64,000 bases of DNA from assembly GCA_950295325.1 (NCBI GenBank), contig OX485806.1, forward strand, positions 54,617,169 through 54,681,168, given 5' to 3'. Each line of letters begins with the position of its first letter. Position 1 is the first letter of the stretch. Under the pieces are notes generated by a model. The model saw only the letters and a program-made list of their open reading frames with translations, was not told where the DNA came from and did not search any database. The stretch is from Polytrichum commune. Taxonomy: Eukaryota > Streptophyta > Polytrichopsida > Polytrichales > Polytrichaceae. Shown piece by piece: positions 1 through 10,314 of the stretch. Made by a program: the position numbers and the translations under genes.

Positions 1-790
1 TGTATCAGATATGAATACAATTATGTATAGGTGTGTATAGGTGGGTAAATTAAAAATGTTGGATGGTTAGGTGGTGGCCAATGTAATTATAATATTAAAT
101 GCAAGATGAGAGGAGATAGCATGATATTATGGTCAATACCATTACATTGTATGCAAAACAATAAAGTAGTTGCTAATTTAATTTTGATTACATGTATTTT
201 TATACTCCATGTACTATTGTTGTTGCTAATTTAATTTTGTTGTCTACGTTTTTTAAAATGTACTCTTCATATTAGGTACTCCAATATTATAAACCACCCC
301 TCAACAATGTTTATTGCTCATATAATATTAGCCAATTTACTTTGTTGTATACCACAAATACATAGATGCCTTTTTCTTTGTCATTATGTGGACTCATGGT
401 CTATGCATGTAGTCCACATGAATACACATTCCATTGTAAGGCTGGCACACGGAATGTAGTAATGCTAGGTTTGTATTTATAGGACATAGTTGGTGGCTGG
501 TATCCTATGTTGGAAAACGGATCCAAGGTAAAGCGATCAGTACTTAAGGGGACACCCCCCACCGTCGGGACTCTTTTTGCATCTCAGCTGTGGGTTGCGC
601 TCTTGTAGTGTGCTCCTGCTACAAATTTTGTGCAGGTAAAGATCCTATTGCAATGGACCTATTATACCCTAAACCCGAAGTCTTGAGCCCATTAGGGTAC
701 ACAATTTGTATTTGGGTTGCACTCTCCTTGTAGTGTGCTGATTTTTTTAAAATTTCGGACAGTTATCTTTTCTGGTGCAATGATCCTATT
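1..790. other. AT-rich intergenic DNA with a diverged direct repeat
   Basis: No coding sequence is seen. The only structure is a diverged direct repeat about 122 bases apart: TGGGTTGC followed by CTC...TTGTAGTGTGCT at 591-616 and again at 713-739. In each copy a later GCA..GATCCTATT motif follows. This may be the outer, non-coding part of the DUF7869 element that follows, but no terminal inverted repeat was found to prove it. Confidence 0.4.
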
Positions 791-810
791 TTCACGCCGC
801 AAATCACGGA

Positions 811-1648
811 GATTTCCGGACGCGCGTCCGTAAACCTTAAACATATTGGTTCATTGAACCTTTATTTGTTTGAGCCAATACTCATGTACGTTGAGGTTTA
901 CGGACGCGCGTCCGTAAACCTGCATACCTTTGGTGCTATAGTTCTGTAGGTCACCTACACCACCTGTCGTGTAGAGCACCACAACGACAATATATTACCA
1001 TGGAAGTTTACGGACGCACGTCCGTAAACCCCTTGGCGCGTTGGACATTGTATTTAGGCTAGTAATGATGTCCACAAAGGTGTATTCCATCGATCACTGT
1101 CTTTATGCCAGGGATGAGGTCCACAGAGGTTTACAGACGCGCGTCCGTAAACCTGGAAATCTTTGTTACCATAATGTGCCATGTAGACTGAGACTGCAGT
1201 GAGACTGTACGGTCATGAAGGGTTGGGAGCTCGCATCCCTTAGCCTACATCACCCTATGTGTCATACTATAATAATTTGACAGTGATTAAACATTTTAGG
1301 AAGCGCGTATGGCCGTGTTCAAACCTCTTCAAATTTCATGAGTCGTCAGGCCTGTGTATACATGGCCGTGTTTGGAAGACCTCTTGCTTCCTTGAACCTC
1401 TGTCTAGGACTACATTGATGTTTGTCATACGGATGTTTACGGACGCGCGTCCGTATACCTTTGTTTTGGTTGAGGGTTTAACTGAACTCTGTGTACGAGC
1501 CGATTTACGGATGCGCGTCCATAAACCAGTGATGTTTTTTTTGCCTCCTCCTTTCCGCTCGTATGAACACATCAATGTATCCGTATGCGCGTGTGCTTGC
1601 GCTGCTGATGTTATTACATGGAGGTATACGGACGCACGTTCGTATACC
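811..1648. repeat. Cluster of seven 26-bp palindromic repeats upstream of the DUF7869 gene
   Basis: Seven copies of one palindrome lie at 811-836, 895-920, 1005-1030, 1128-1153, 1434-1459, 1502-1527 and 1623-1648. Each arm is GGTTTACGGACGC followed by its reverse complement, around a CGCGCG core. The copy at 895-920 is a perfect dyad and the others carry one to five changes. The copy at 1623 reads GGTATACG on the left and CGTATACC on the right, so both arms changed together. An eighth copy lies in the intron of the downstream gene (3230-3255). Spacing is irregular (about 68 to 306 bases), which argues against a satellite. The best guess is binding sites for a dimeric protein, possibly the protein encoded next door. 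Confidence 0.85.
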
Positions 1649-1791
1649 AATGCTAGCTTTGTTTTCAAGCCATGAAATCCACTAGTGTTCACATTGTGTT
1701 TCATTGACAATAATAAGCGTTAGGGCTATCCATGACATTTATTGAATGGGATATTTTGACATACTCTTCATTTGGCTCTCTTGTAGTGGCC

Positions 1792-4657
1792 ATGGATTCC
1801 AACGTCAGTGATAGTGGGGTTGATTTTTCGTCGGAAGCGTCAAGCTATGCTAGCGAGTTTGAAGTTGTCGTGGAACAAGAAACTACAATTGGTGTCGCCA
1901 ATGTAGAGGATGAATTCCTCCCACCATGTGAGGGTTATTCCCGGGAGCAGTGGATTGATCTTGATGTCGTCCTCCTCAATGGATGTGGCGTCCCCGTGGC
2001 CGATGGTGTTTGTCGGAACTCGAATCCTACGGATTGTATTGATGCAAATCCCCTTGGGGAAGAAGATGTGGGGGTGTGCATTTTGAATTCCTTACATCCG
2101 TTGGAAGTGCCTTCTGGTTGGAGATTCTCTCTTCGTCGATGGCTGTTGCGCAGTGTTCTTCATGATGGTGTCAGCTTGTGGAATCATTCCCGCCGTTTTG
2201 ATCAAATGCAATCGGCATTGTTCTCCACAATGCGCCCTAGAATGGGTCGGCGTAAATATGATTCCGTTCGTTTGCCTCGTGAACCCACGCAACGTCGTCG
2301 AGATCAAACATTGGGAGATGCATCTATTAGGTCCGTAGCAACAAAGGATTGTTGTGCAAAGAGATGTTGCCAACTATTTCCCCGTGACAAGATCAAATCT
2401 TTGAGACAAGAGATGTGGCTCGCGGACTTTCGTATGCGATCTGCAAAGAAATTTGAAGTCCATCGCAACATGCATCTTGATGTCGAAGGTCGTAAGGTTG
2501 TGACCTTGGAAAATGTCGAGATATGTTGCAAGGCATGGCACATTATACATGCAGTTTCAAAGGCAGATTTTTATAGGTTCCGGAACTACTCGATGCAAGG
2601 ACGCCGTTCTCGGTTCCATGGCAACTCTGGCACAAAGAAGCCTAGGGAGGCAACACTATCAACCATCATTATGCCATTGGCAGATGCGATGCCACACAAG
2701 ACGCGAACTCTGCCGTCGGGGGAAAAGGTTGTTCAGATGGTTTTGCCTACAGGGACAAAAGGGAAGAACATACTTATGGATGTTAATGAAGTTGGCGAAA
2801 AGGCTGGATGTGGGCCGATTTCGTTGTCAAAATTGAGTGTGATCAAGAATCAACAATTCGCAGAATACATTACGAAGAGACCTGGGGATAAGTTTGCCAG
2901 GTGTTCTGCTTGTGAGAAATATAAAGGCCTTCGAGATGCACATCCCATTGGGACTGAGTCCCACAACCGACATCAACTGAAATACATTGAGCATGTCAAC
3001 AACCAGGAGGCACACCGTCAAGACTACTACAAGAATCGCGCATTATCGATAATGAGGCCGAATGAGGTTTTGACAATCATTCATGACAAAATGGACCATG
3101 CAAAGACGGCGTGCCCTTGTTATGCGCGGAAAATAAAGGCTACAGATGGATATTTCAAGCTTCCAATATCTGTCACAGGTTTGTTGGTTTTCACATTTAT
3201 TTTTTGCGCGCCCACATACTCATTGTTAAGATTTACGGATGTACGTCCGTAAGTGTACATTTTTTTGCTTGCTTGGGGAAATTTTTGAATTTCATTCATA
3301 TATACGATTTGTGTGGCTAAATGCAGGTATGATCGCACATGGTCATGGGGACGTGAAATATGCACATTATGGCTTGGATTTCTATCCTGGCGACGCCAAT
3401 CATACCGTAGGGTCTTTTGCAAAACTTCTACGAGATCTTGAGAGTCCGCCCACATCATCCTCTCGTGCTCTTTTTGTTGGATGTGGAACAACACCGATTT
3501 ATGAGGCTGTGCTAGAGGGGAAGGAGGTTTGCCTATCTTCACTGCAAGAACCGCCTGAACAACCTGTTCTTGCTAAACCTTTGCCTCCAACTCTACACGT
3601 GCAACTTGACAATTGTGCCAAGGACAACAAATGTCGATACGTATTTTGTTTTTGGTCATTGCTCGTAGCCAAGGGCATTTTCAAAGAAGTGTTTGTGTCT
3701 TTTTTGATGGTTGGCCACACGCACGATGACATTGACGCTTCATTCGGACGTTGGAGTATGAAGTTGCACGAGGAGGATTTTCCCACAATTCCTCTTCTCA
3801 TGAAATCGTACATGGATTTGGATAATGTGCCAGTCATCCCGCATTTGATTGAAGAAGTGTCCGATTTCAAATCGTTTATCAAACCATTCATTCTTAAGGG
3901 AGGTGACCGCTTAGTGGGCCATACCAAGGCTCAACAATTCCGATTCTATATGCGTGATGATGGTCTGCCGGCCATGCAATTCAAAGTTTTGTGTACCTCC
4001 CCGAATTGGGGCCCAGAGGAAGGGATACTCGTATGGCGCCAAAACGAAGATGGCAAATGTATGCTACCTGATGGGGAGCCGAAACCCTGCAAACCCAACC
4101 CCATGAGGAATGGACCAGAAATCATCAAAGGTATATCTGGATTCATCGAGTACTGGAAAGATTTGTGCGAGGAAGACATCACAAGACGTGTTCGGGATAC
4201 CCACGAACCATTGATTGCGTATTGGGATCGCATCCGCTCAGCGTTGCTAGCACCCGAAGACGATAGACCATCATGTTTGACACAAGGTTTTTGGCCACTA
4301 AGCCCAGTGACAATCGTGGAATCTGAGGCCATGTTCTTCAACAATGGGGACGTTCGTGAAGAGTTCGCGGCGGACGACCATTATGTTGGCCCTGCTCGTA
4401 ATCGCCCGGCTCCATCATTTCGTGTGGCTATTGATTGCTACGAAGGTTATATGGTCCTCGTACGTCCTGGAGATGAGGAACATCCTAAACCGATTTGGTT
4501 GGTGAAAGCATTGTCATCACCAAATTTTGTTCCAACTAGCCCAAATTTTCGTCAAATTGAGGTGGAATATTGCCGTCCAAACACCAAAGATCAAAATGTG
4601 CTCCGCACATATTTAGGGTGGGACACGAAAAAAGGTTTCAAATGGACAATGGACTAA
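1792..4657 (+). CDS. DUF7869-family protein, probable DNA-transposon protein (two exons)
   Basis: Two exons, 1792-3178 and 3327-4657, give 905 codons plus stop. The GT-AG intron 3179-3326 joins in phase. The start at 1792 is chosen because it has a strong context (GGCCATGG); an in-frame ATG at 1732 would add 20 residues. The first third is acidic then basic. A CSAC pair (residues 371 and 374) looks zinc-binding. The most conserved part is typical of the DUF7869 family: LDNCAKDNK around residue 557 and GHTHDDID around 594-599, with KMDHAKT around 435. These aspartates could be a DDE/D-type catalytic set in an RNase H-like fold, but that is inference. The function is unproven. The palindrome cluster upstream and a copy in the intron tie the gene to a repeat unit. 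The TAA at 4655 may be a nonsense mutation; see the next entry. Confidence 0.75.
3179..3326 (+). other. Intron of the DUF7869 gene carrying the palindrome
   Basis: The donor is CACAG|GTTTGT and the acceptor ATGCAG|GTATG. Removing the 148 bases keeps the frame (phase 1) and joins ...ISVTG to MIAHGHGD. The intron contains one more copy of the upstream palindrome at 3230-3255 (ATTTACGGATGTACGTCCGTAA), the only copy seen inside the gene. Confidence 0.8.
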
Positions 4658-4849
4658 GCATACGAACCAATATGGATAAACACGGATACCATACTTTGTG
4701 CTTGGAAACCACGCAAAGGTTCCAAAACTGAAACAATGACCATCCCCCAAAAACATATAGATTTTGCCAAAGACAACTTGGCACGTATTGCTGCTGCAGA
4801 AAACAATGTCGAGAATGGAAATGAAGCAGAAGATGAAGATGGTGAATGA
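4658..4849 (+). pseudogene. In-frame continuation of the DUF7869 reading frame beyond TAA
   Basis: The frame stays open for 63 codons after the TAA at 4655-4657 and ends at TGA 4847-4849. The extension looks like coding sequence: CAWKPRKGSKTETMTIPQKH, then FAKDNLARIAAAENN and an acidic tail. It fits as the natural C-terminus of the protein, so the TAA is probably a recent nonsense change. Stop-codon readthrough is a less likely alternative. Confidence 0.6.
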
Positions 4850-4970
4850 TATTGACGTAGGTTTGGACCAAAGATATTTGAATGTGTATTGGTTTTTCAT
4901 AAAATATATGACATTGGGGTCGAATACTATATTAGACACATTTTATAGCAATTTTATAGATTACAATTAT

Positions 4971-5152
4971 ATTGCATGGATGCATTGATTTACGGATGTG
5001 GAATCCAAATGTTTTTTTATGTTTGTGTTATTACGGATGTGGACCCTAAACTATATAATTATATTGCATGGATGCATTGATTTACGGATGTGGAATCCAA
5101 ATGTTTTTTATGTCTGTGTTTTTACGGATGTGGACCCTAAACTATATAATTA
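4971..5152 (+). repeat. Tandem repeat, two units of about 91 bp, with palindrome half-sites
   Basis: Two near-identical units begin with ATTGCATGGATGCATTGATT at 4971 and 5063. Each carries TTTACGGATGTGGAATCC and then TTACGGATGTGGACCC, so four copies of the half-site TTACGGATGT lie 3' of the DUF7869 gene. The half-site matches one arm of the palindromes found upstream. This supports one repeat unit running from before 811 to about 5150. Confidence 0.75.
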
Positions 5153-5279
5153 TATTGCAGATGCTAATTTGCAATTTCGTGTCATTGGAATATTGTGTTG
5201 GCATAGTTTTGATTATCAACTGAATAATTACTATATTTAGAAACATATATATTCATCACATATGGATCTTTAAAACATT

Positions 5280-5987
5280 ATGTTGCCATTGTTCCCCATG
5301 TTCCCCATGTTCGCTACGTTCACAATATTCCCATCTGAAACTACGGGTCCAATTTATTTTGAGACTTTCCAAAGTCTCCAATTAACGAATATAGTGTTGT
5401 GTGCTTTGGAGGGCTCGGAATTGTTTGGGTCCACCAAATGGAAGCTTGGCTTGCCACTTGGAGCCGATTGCGACTCACCTCGATCCGGCAAAGTTAACTA
5501 CTCCATACCTCGCCCTAACATTCGTCGGGCTGAAAGACCATGCATAGAGGAGTCCTTGAATTCTAGAGAGCATGGTGTGGATTATACCACATTCATGTTG
5601 GAGAGTGACTGCCTTGCTTTTCAGTGGCACATTGCTAGATTGCCCCCAAGCTCAGCCAAAAGATGTTGGGCAATGCAAATCAATACAGGTTCTTTATGAG
5701 TGAAAAAAATGTTCGGGACTAGCCTATAGTCCCCAACACATGGCCGGTGAAGATAGGTATTAATCTCTTAAAGGAGGAGGTGTTGGCGCTCGAAGACGCC
5801 ATGTTCCAATTATTGTGTTGTTGGAATGACTACCATTCCATATCCAAGAATTGGGGTGATAATCAACATCATTTCCAAGAAAGATATCTCATGCCGTATC
5901 ATTGGCGACATCCCGCATTGCACATGCCCAGATTTCACAAAAATGTCATCTCAGGCTTTGGGAAAGAAAGGGAAATGCATGCACTGC
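5280..5987 (+). pseudogene. SWIM zinc-finger gene, 5' part, cut by an LTR retrotransposon
   Basis: The reading frame at 5280-5699 (139 codons) and a second open stretch at about 5730-5870 run into a frame ending HCTCPDF...GKKGKCMHC at 5987. CTC is the first half of a SWIM motif (CxC...CxH). The second half (C-KH) continues at 15539 after a 9.5-kb insertion. Between 5826 and 5870 the frame must shift by one base, and the stretch after 5700 has stops or a lost intron, so the gene was probably also decaying by point changes. SWIM domains bind zinc and occur in MULE transposases and in MuDR-derived plant proteins; which kind this is cannot be told here. The assignment of the 5280-5699 part to the same gene rests on position only. 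Confidence 0.6.
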
Positions 5988-6106
5988 TGTGAACCCTTAG
6001 AGTGGTCCACCACTCCGCGGGATCACTTTTAGTTAGAATGTTAGCATTATAAGTTAGAATTGATAGGGAATTTAGGGAAAATTAGTTCATTTAGTAGTTA
6101 GCCTAG
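5988..6106 (+). repeat. 5' LTR remnant
   Basis: These 119 bases match the first 119 bases of the 3' LTR (12724-12842) with only a few changes, starting TGTGAACCCTTAGAGTGG and ending TAGTTAGCCTAG. At 6107 the sequence jumps to coding remnant, so about 2.7 kb of LTR plus the leader has been deleted. Confidence 0.85.
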
Positions 6107-6107
6107 C

Positions 6108-6219
6108 CTTGAACCTCCAATGTCCCAAGGTCCCCCTAGCCTTGGTCAAGCACAAACCCAAAACGCTAGGTTCATTGATAACAATGAAGCGAACACAAGT
6201 TGTTCGGCCCCAATGTTTC
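6108..6219 (+). pseudogene. Gag-pol remnant, part 1, before the nested element
   Basis: An open frame runs from just after the LTR remnant to the nested insertion and ends SCSAPMF. Removing the nested element plus one copy of its target duplication leaves the frame unbroken into LNPNDSQSNF at 10315. This is the region between gag and protease of the outer Gypsy element. It has no recognisable domain itself. Confidence 0.65.
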
Positions 6220-6822
6220 TGTGGGAGTCCAATATTCGACGGAAATATGGAAATACGGATCCATTTTCCGTATTTTACCCTACTTGTATGAGGATGATAG
6301 GGTTTCTTAGGTTAAATTAATTGTACTAGGGAATAGGGCATTCTAAATTCGCCTCGCGCGATAAATAGGATAAAAATGAGTATTATTACCGGTCCGTCAA
6401 ATTGGATTAGGGTGACCATTTGATCATGGTCCGGACCAAGTAATGGTTGCGCCAAGATTAACCAACGGCCCGGAAGTGGCGGTTACAACGGATTTATGAC
6501 GGTTGGGGGAAAACCGTCGGAAAACGGTTGGCAACCGTTTTTCGTTAAACACTAACGGTAACAGGGAAAGGAAGAAGGAGGAAGGATATTTAAGGATCCA
6601 TTCCTTCTCCTCCCCACTTTTTGCAAGAAGGAAAATTGTTGAGAGAACGAGTGGCGAGGCTGTTTTTTTTTCGAGCCGCCAGCAGTTGGATTCCTGGGAC
6701 TCCGTAATTTCCAGTCACCGGCAGTTGGCTTGCTGGGACTCCGTAGCAGTTGAGCGGAAGAGAGGGAATCCGGAGGGGAGAGAATTTCCGTGGTTGAGAC
6801 CGATGTTGGGAGAAGTAGGAAA

Positions 6823-8914
6823 ATGTCGAAAGCACGGGAAGAGGATCGGAGGGAACCCATCCCGGTTCCGCTCAAAGCCCTCATTCCTGCAATTCCGAGG
6901 AAGGACAGGGAGTTGCAGGAGCTAGCGGAGGATCTCCGGGTTATGGGCTGCGCGGGCTTGCTCGCCAAACCCTGGAACCTCCGAGCGGAAGATACCCTCC
7001 GGGAATTCAAATTCGAGAGAGGGAATCAATGGTTAGCAACCAAGAGGAGGGATCCGGATAGTTGGACTCCGGATGTTTGGAATAGGGTCTACGGGTTTCC
7101 GAGGGGAATTACGGAGGGATGGGCCGGCCGCCGCGATGGCCTGATCGCCGGAAAGTTTAGAGGGGACGTGGACCCAAAGGACGGTTTTCACCCCGGAAAG
7201 TTTAGAGGGGACGTGGACCCAAAGGACGGCTTTCACCCCGGAAACTGCCGGAACCTTAGGGAGCGGAGGGTGTTAGAGTTCCTCCTGCCCATCCTTAACC
7301 CGGACAAGCCAAAGCGGATTAGCCTTACCATGGCTAACACCCTGTTCGGAGCTATGTCCGAAGTCCGGCCTGTGAATTGGGGGCTGATAATTCAAGAGAT
7401 AGTAGGGCGGGCCCTCCCCCATATAGGCCGGAAACCCTCCTTCCTCTCCCCCTTCATTCTGCACCTCTATCAGCACTTCGACTACATCATGGCCGAGGAG
7501 GAGGACCTGCTGACGATAGTGGCGGACGAGGTCACCTACAAGCTCCATCCGGAAGCCGGAGACCTCCAGCCACCCCATCATTCCGGAAGCACCTCCCTCT
7601 TCACCCGGAAGCCCGCCGCCGACCCTCCAAAGGCCAATCTCTCCTCCCCCTCATCATCATCCGGACCCAGGACCCAGCCGGGAGACCACTTGGCGGAATG
7701 TGGAACTCTCCGCTTGGGATTTTCCGGAAAATCCCTTCAAGCGGGTCCAGGAAGGGATGGAGGACCTACAAAACCAGTACTACCGGCTGGAACACATCGT
7801 CCGAGGAGCGAACCAGGCCCTGGACGACTGCGGACCCGGAAATATTCTCCGGGAGTTGGCAAAGAGGGCGGGCAGGAAGGAGCTCGAGCAAGCCAAGACG
7901 GAGAATGCTCACCTCACCGCGCAGGTAGCGGCCATGACTCAGGAGCTGAGTCAGAAGAGCGAAGAGATCCAAAAGTACCATGCGAAGAAGGCAGTGGTCT
8001 TCAGTCGGATCCGGGAGCTGGTGGGGCATCCGGCAGAGATCGTCAACAAGGCGCATCTCTACGACCGGATGATGGAGTCTGGAGAACCCGCTTCCGCTAG
8101 GCAGACCCTCCCCATCTTCGTGAAATACTCACGGACGATGAAGGATCTCCTGGCGGAAATCCAGAAAGTGGTTCCGCCTAGCGGAACACCCCGGCGGGTA
8201 CTCTATCCGGGTCCGCCTGGGTCTCCAACCGGAACCCTCTACGAGGTGGTTGGTGAAGTCGCCCTGGTCCAGAATCCGCCAACGTCTGTAGGACCCAGTC
8301 AGCAGGGAGGCGGCTCTCGGCCTGCTAGTTCCGGAAGAGCTCCGGAAAGGATCCGCTCTCCCCAGGTGAGGCGGAAGAGCACCGGGTCTGTTAGATCTGG
8401 ACGAAGCCAGTCCCCTGTCCCGCGGACTTCGGATCGGTCCCGGACTCCGGACAGGGCTAGGACGCCGATAAGGCACCAGTCTTCAGATCGAGAGGCAACT
8501 CCGAGTAGGGGCAAGGTCCCTATGACCCAAGCCTCGCCGTCGTCTCCTACGGACTGCCAAATGGTTAGCCCATTCCCTCCGCCATCCTCGAGGGCGGCCT
8601 CCAACAGGGATTCGCGGACTGCCTCGATTTCGGGCGGACAAAATTCGGAACAGCACACCGGAAGCGATCCTTCCCCGATCCGGAGCGTCCGGAAGGGTAG
8701 TATAGTTTCCGGAACACCAGGATCCGGAACACCGCGGACCGAGAGAGCAGCGAACTCGGAGGATGAGATTGCCCCTTCTCCGAACATGAGGAGGATGCTC
8801 ACGCGGCTACAGAAAGCATCGCCGGGAGGGGCTTATCCGCCGTCAGTGGACTCGGTAGCCATTCGAAGGAGGGAGCAGCTCAGAAGAAGCACCGCTCTTC
8901 TTAGCTTAGGATAG
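6823..8914 (+). CDS. Gag-like / plant-transposon-type protein of the nested element (one frameshift)
   Basis: The first ATG in frame is at 6823. The N-terminal part is open to about 7540 and carries WNRVYGFPRG, FLLPILNPDKPKRISLTMAN and GRALPHIGRKPSFLSPF, the kind of domain found in plant transposon proteins. A one-base shift somewhere between 7511 and 7690 moves coding to the next frame, which continues to TAG 8912-8914. That second part has a coiled-coil-like stretch (ELEQAKTENAHLTAQVAAM) and then a long Ser/Pro/Arg-rich basic tail. The total is close to 700 residues. A 45-bp internal duplication (7150-7239) repeats 15 residues. There is no zinc knuckle, protease or reverse transcriptase. 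The shift may be mutation, a short intron or programmed frameshifting. The role as a nucleic-acid-binding structural protein is inferred from composition. Confidence 0.55.
7150..7239 (+). repeat. 45-bp in-frame tandem duplication
   Basis: Two 45-bp units, 7150-7194 and 7195-7239, differ at one base and encode GKFRGDVDPKDGFHP twice. The near identity shows a recent duplication inside the gag-like gene. Confidence 0.95.
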
Positions 8915-9352
8915 TAGTTAGATTAGTTAGGCAGAATAGAGATAGGAAGATAGGACTTAGGAGTTTTTGAAGATGAGGAATCAAATTCTCCCTTGGGTTT
9001 TGTTAGCGGAAAATCCGGATCTTGATCCGGGAAAACCGGGAGGACGGATGTAGTTAGGGTTTTTTTCGTAGCGGCGGCCGCCTAGGCCGCCGCCCTCAGG
9101 TTAGGGATTTTGGGCCTCATCTTAAGGCTGAATAAGGAGTTGGAGAAGGGTTCCTTCTCCATTGTTGTATTTTGATTGCTCCTACTCTAATAAACTCTTT
9201 TGATCTCTCACTCCTTGACTGTCCTTGCTTGATTTTTCGTACGAATGATTCTGAGATTGTTAGCGGAGGAGGGAGAGCATGAGGGGATAGGAGTTCCGGA
9301 TAGGGCATAGGAGAAGAAACCCGGATCAGACCTAGTTATTACCCTGCGGATC
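8915..9352 (+). promoter_or_regulatory. 3' region of the nested element with stem-loops and AATAAA
   Basis: This is non-coding. A stem GCGGCGGC / GCCGCCGC with a 7-base loop lies at about 9071-9093. A second perfect stem, GGAGAAGG / CCTTCTCC with a 3-base loop, lies at 9142-9160. AATAAA follows at about 9189. The arrangement looks like an RNA 3'-end-forming region, but no transcript evidence is available. Confidence 0.4.
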
Positions 9353-9935
9353 CTCTCTGTGTGTAGTGGGAGGGAAACCTCACAATTCCGGATGGTTGAG
9401 TAACGTCTAGGTGGGATAGCCGCTGGGAGGATTGGGCGAGATCCGGAAGGGATCCGGACTCGCGCCGTCTGAGCTTCTAAAGAGGTCCTACCGCCCTTAG
9501 ACGGACCAATCCGGAAAGTGGTACGGATCGCCCAGTTAGCTCAGATTGAATAGAGTCTCAGGAAATGGTAGTCGGATCGATCCGTCAGAAGGAGGAGGGG
9601 AGGACCGGAACAATTAGGATTCCGGGTTGGAGGCCATCTCCGGAGTGTAGTGGGAAGGGAACCTCATTGTTCCGGATGTCTGGGTAACACCTAGGTGAGA
9701 TAGCCGTGGGGAGGACTGGGCAAAGATTCGGAAGGGATCCGGACTTGCGCTAATCTGATCTTCTGAAGAGGTCTCACCGCTTGTGGGCGGGACAATCCGA
9801 AAAATGGTACGAATCACCCACTTATCCCGTCGAGTCAGATCTCCGGTTGGAATCCGGAATACTCTGGTCGTTGTGGTCCTAAGATATAATCCGGATCTCC
9901 CTGTGTGACCTGCTAAGACGGATTTGGCCAATCCG
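9353..9935 (+). repeat. Diverged tandem repeat, period about 284 bp, TCCGGA-rich
   Basis: GTGTAGTGGGAGGGAAACCT at 9361 recurs as GTGTAGTGGGAAGGGAACCT at about 9645. The two copies stay alignable for about 200 bases (CTAGGTGAGATAGCCG, GAAGGGATCCGGACT, GAAGAGGTC, AAATGGTACG). No coding potential is seen. Confidence 0.7.
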
Positions 9936-10314
9936 TTTTGGTTGTGAGGGAATATCCGGATCCCGATCTTATAAGGGACGTCTTCATCGGAAGAAACCAC
10001 CTATTCTAGAGGGTATAACGTAGAGGGGTAAATCTGGATCAGAGGGACGAGTAAGTATTATAATTAGGACATAGAGGTGCAATCCGGAAAGGCAAACTCC
10101 GGAAGAAGACGAGAGCCCAAAAGACCGAAAGTCCGGAAACCGGGGTTTCCGGAAATTCGGCTAAGGAGAAGAAGATAAGTGGGTACGGAGAGTTCTAGAC
10201 CTCCTACACTTCACATAATCCCTGGACGATACTAGGATCATCCGGACAGATTTGGATTAGGCGCTTAAAAACGCCAATCCGGATATTCTGGTGTTCGCGT
10301 GTTCCCACAGTTTC

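Larger units (their letters stand above)
6220..10309 (+). mobile_element. Nested 4.1-kb element, TGTGGGA...TCCCACA ends, TCCGGA-rich
   Basis: The ends are TGTGGGAG (6220) and TTCCCACA (10309), a 7-bp terminal inverted repeat. The flanks carry an exact 5-bp duplication GTTTC (6215-6219 and 10310-10314), and the host coding frame is restored by excision. The element has one gag-like gene (6823-8914), a diverged tandem repeat and stem-loops at 9071 and 9142. It is very rich in CCGGA/TCCGGA, which stops at the element boundary. TG...CA ends and a 5-bp duplication suit an LTR element, but I could not find direct terminal repeats. A solo-gag or LARD-type retroelement and a new DNA transposon both remain possible. 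Confidence 0.75.

Noticed and set aside
811-1648. CRISPR array
   Set aside because: Repeats are palindromic and of constant length, but spacing is irregular, intervening sequences are not of uniform length, there are no cas genes, and the surrounding genes are spliced and eukaryotic.
1336-1710. Minus-strand frame of 124 codons and overlapping plus-strand frame at 1259-1675
   Set aside because: Both run through the palindromic repeats. Their translation mirrors the repeat (VYGRASVNIR and DARPYTFV on opposite strands), so they are by-products of the dyads.
6552-7010. Minus-strand frame of 152 codons
   Set aside because: It lies opposite the leader and gag-like gene of the nested element and has no independent support. 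It is a product of the GC-rich composition.
8299-8802. Minus-strand frame of 167 codons
   Set aside because: It is the antisense of the Ser/Pro/Arg-rich tail of the gag-like protein, where low-complexity codons leave the opposite strand open.
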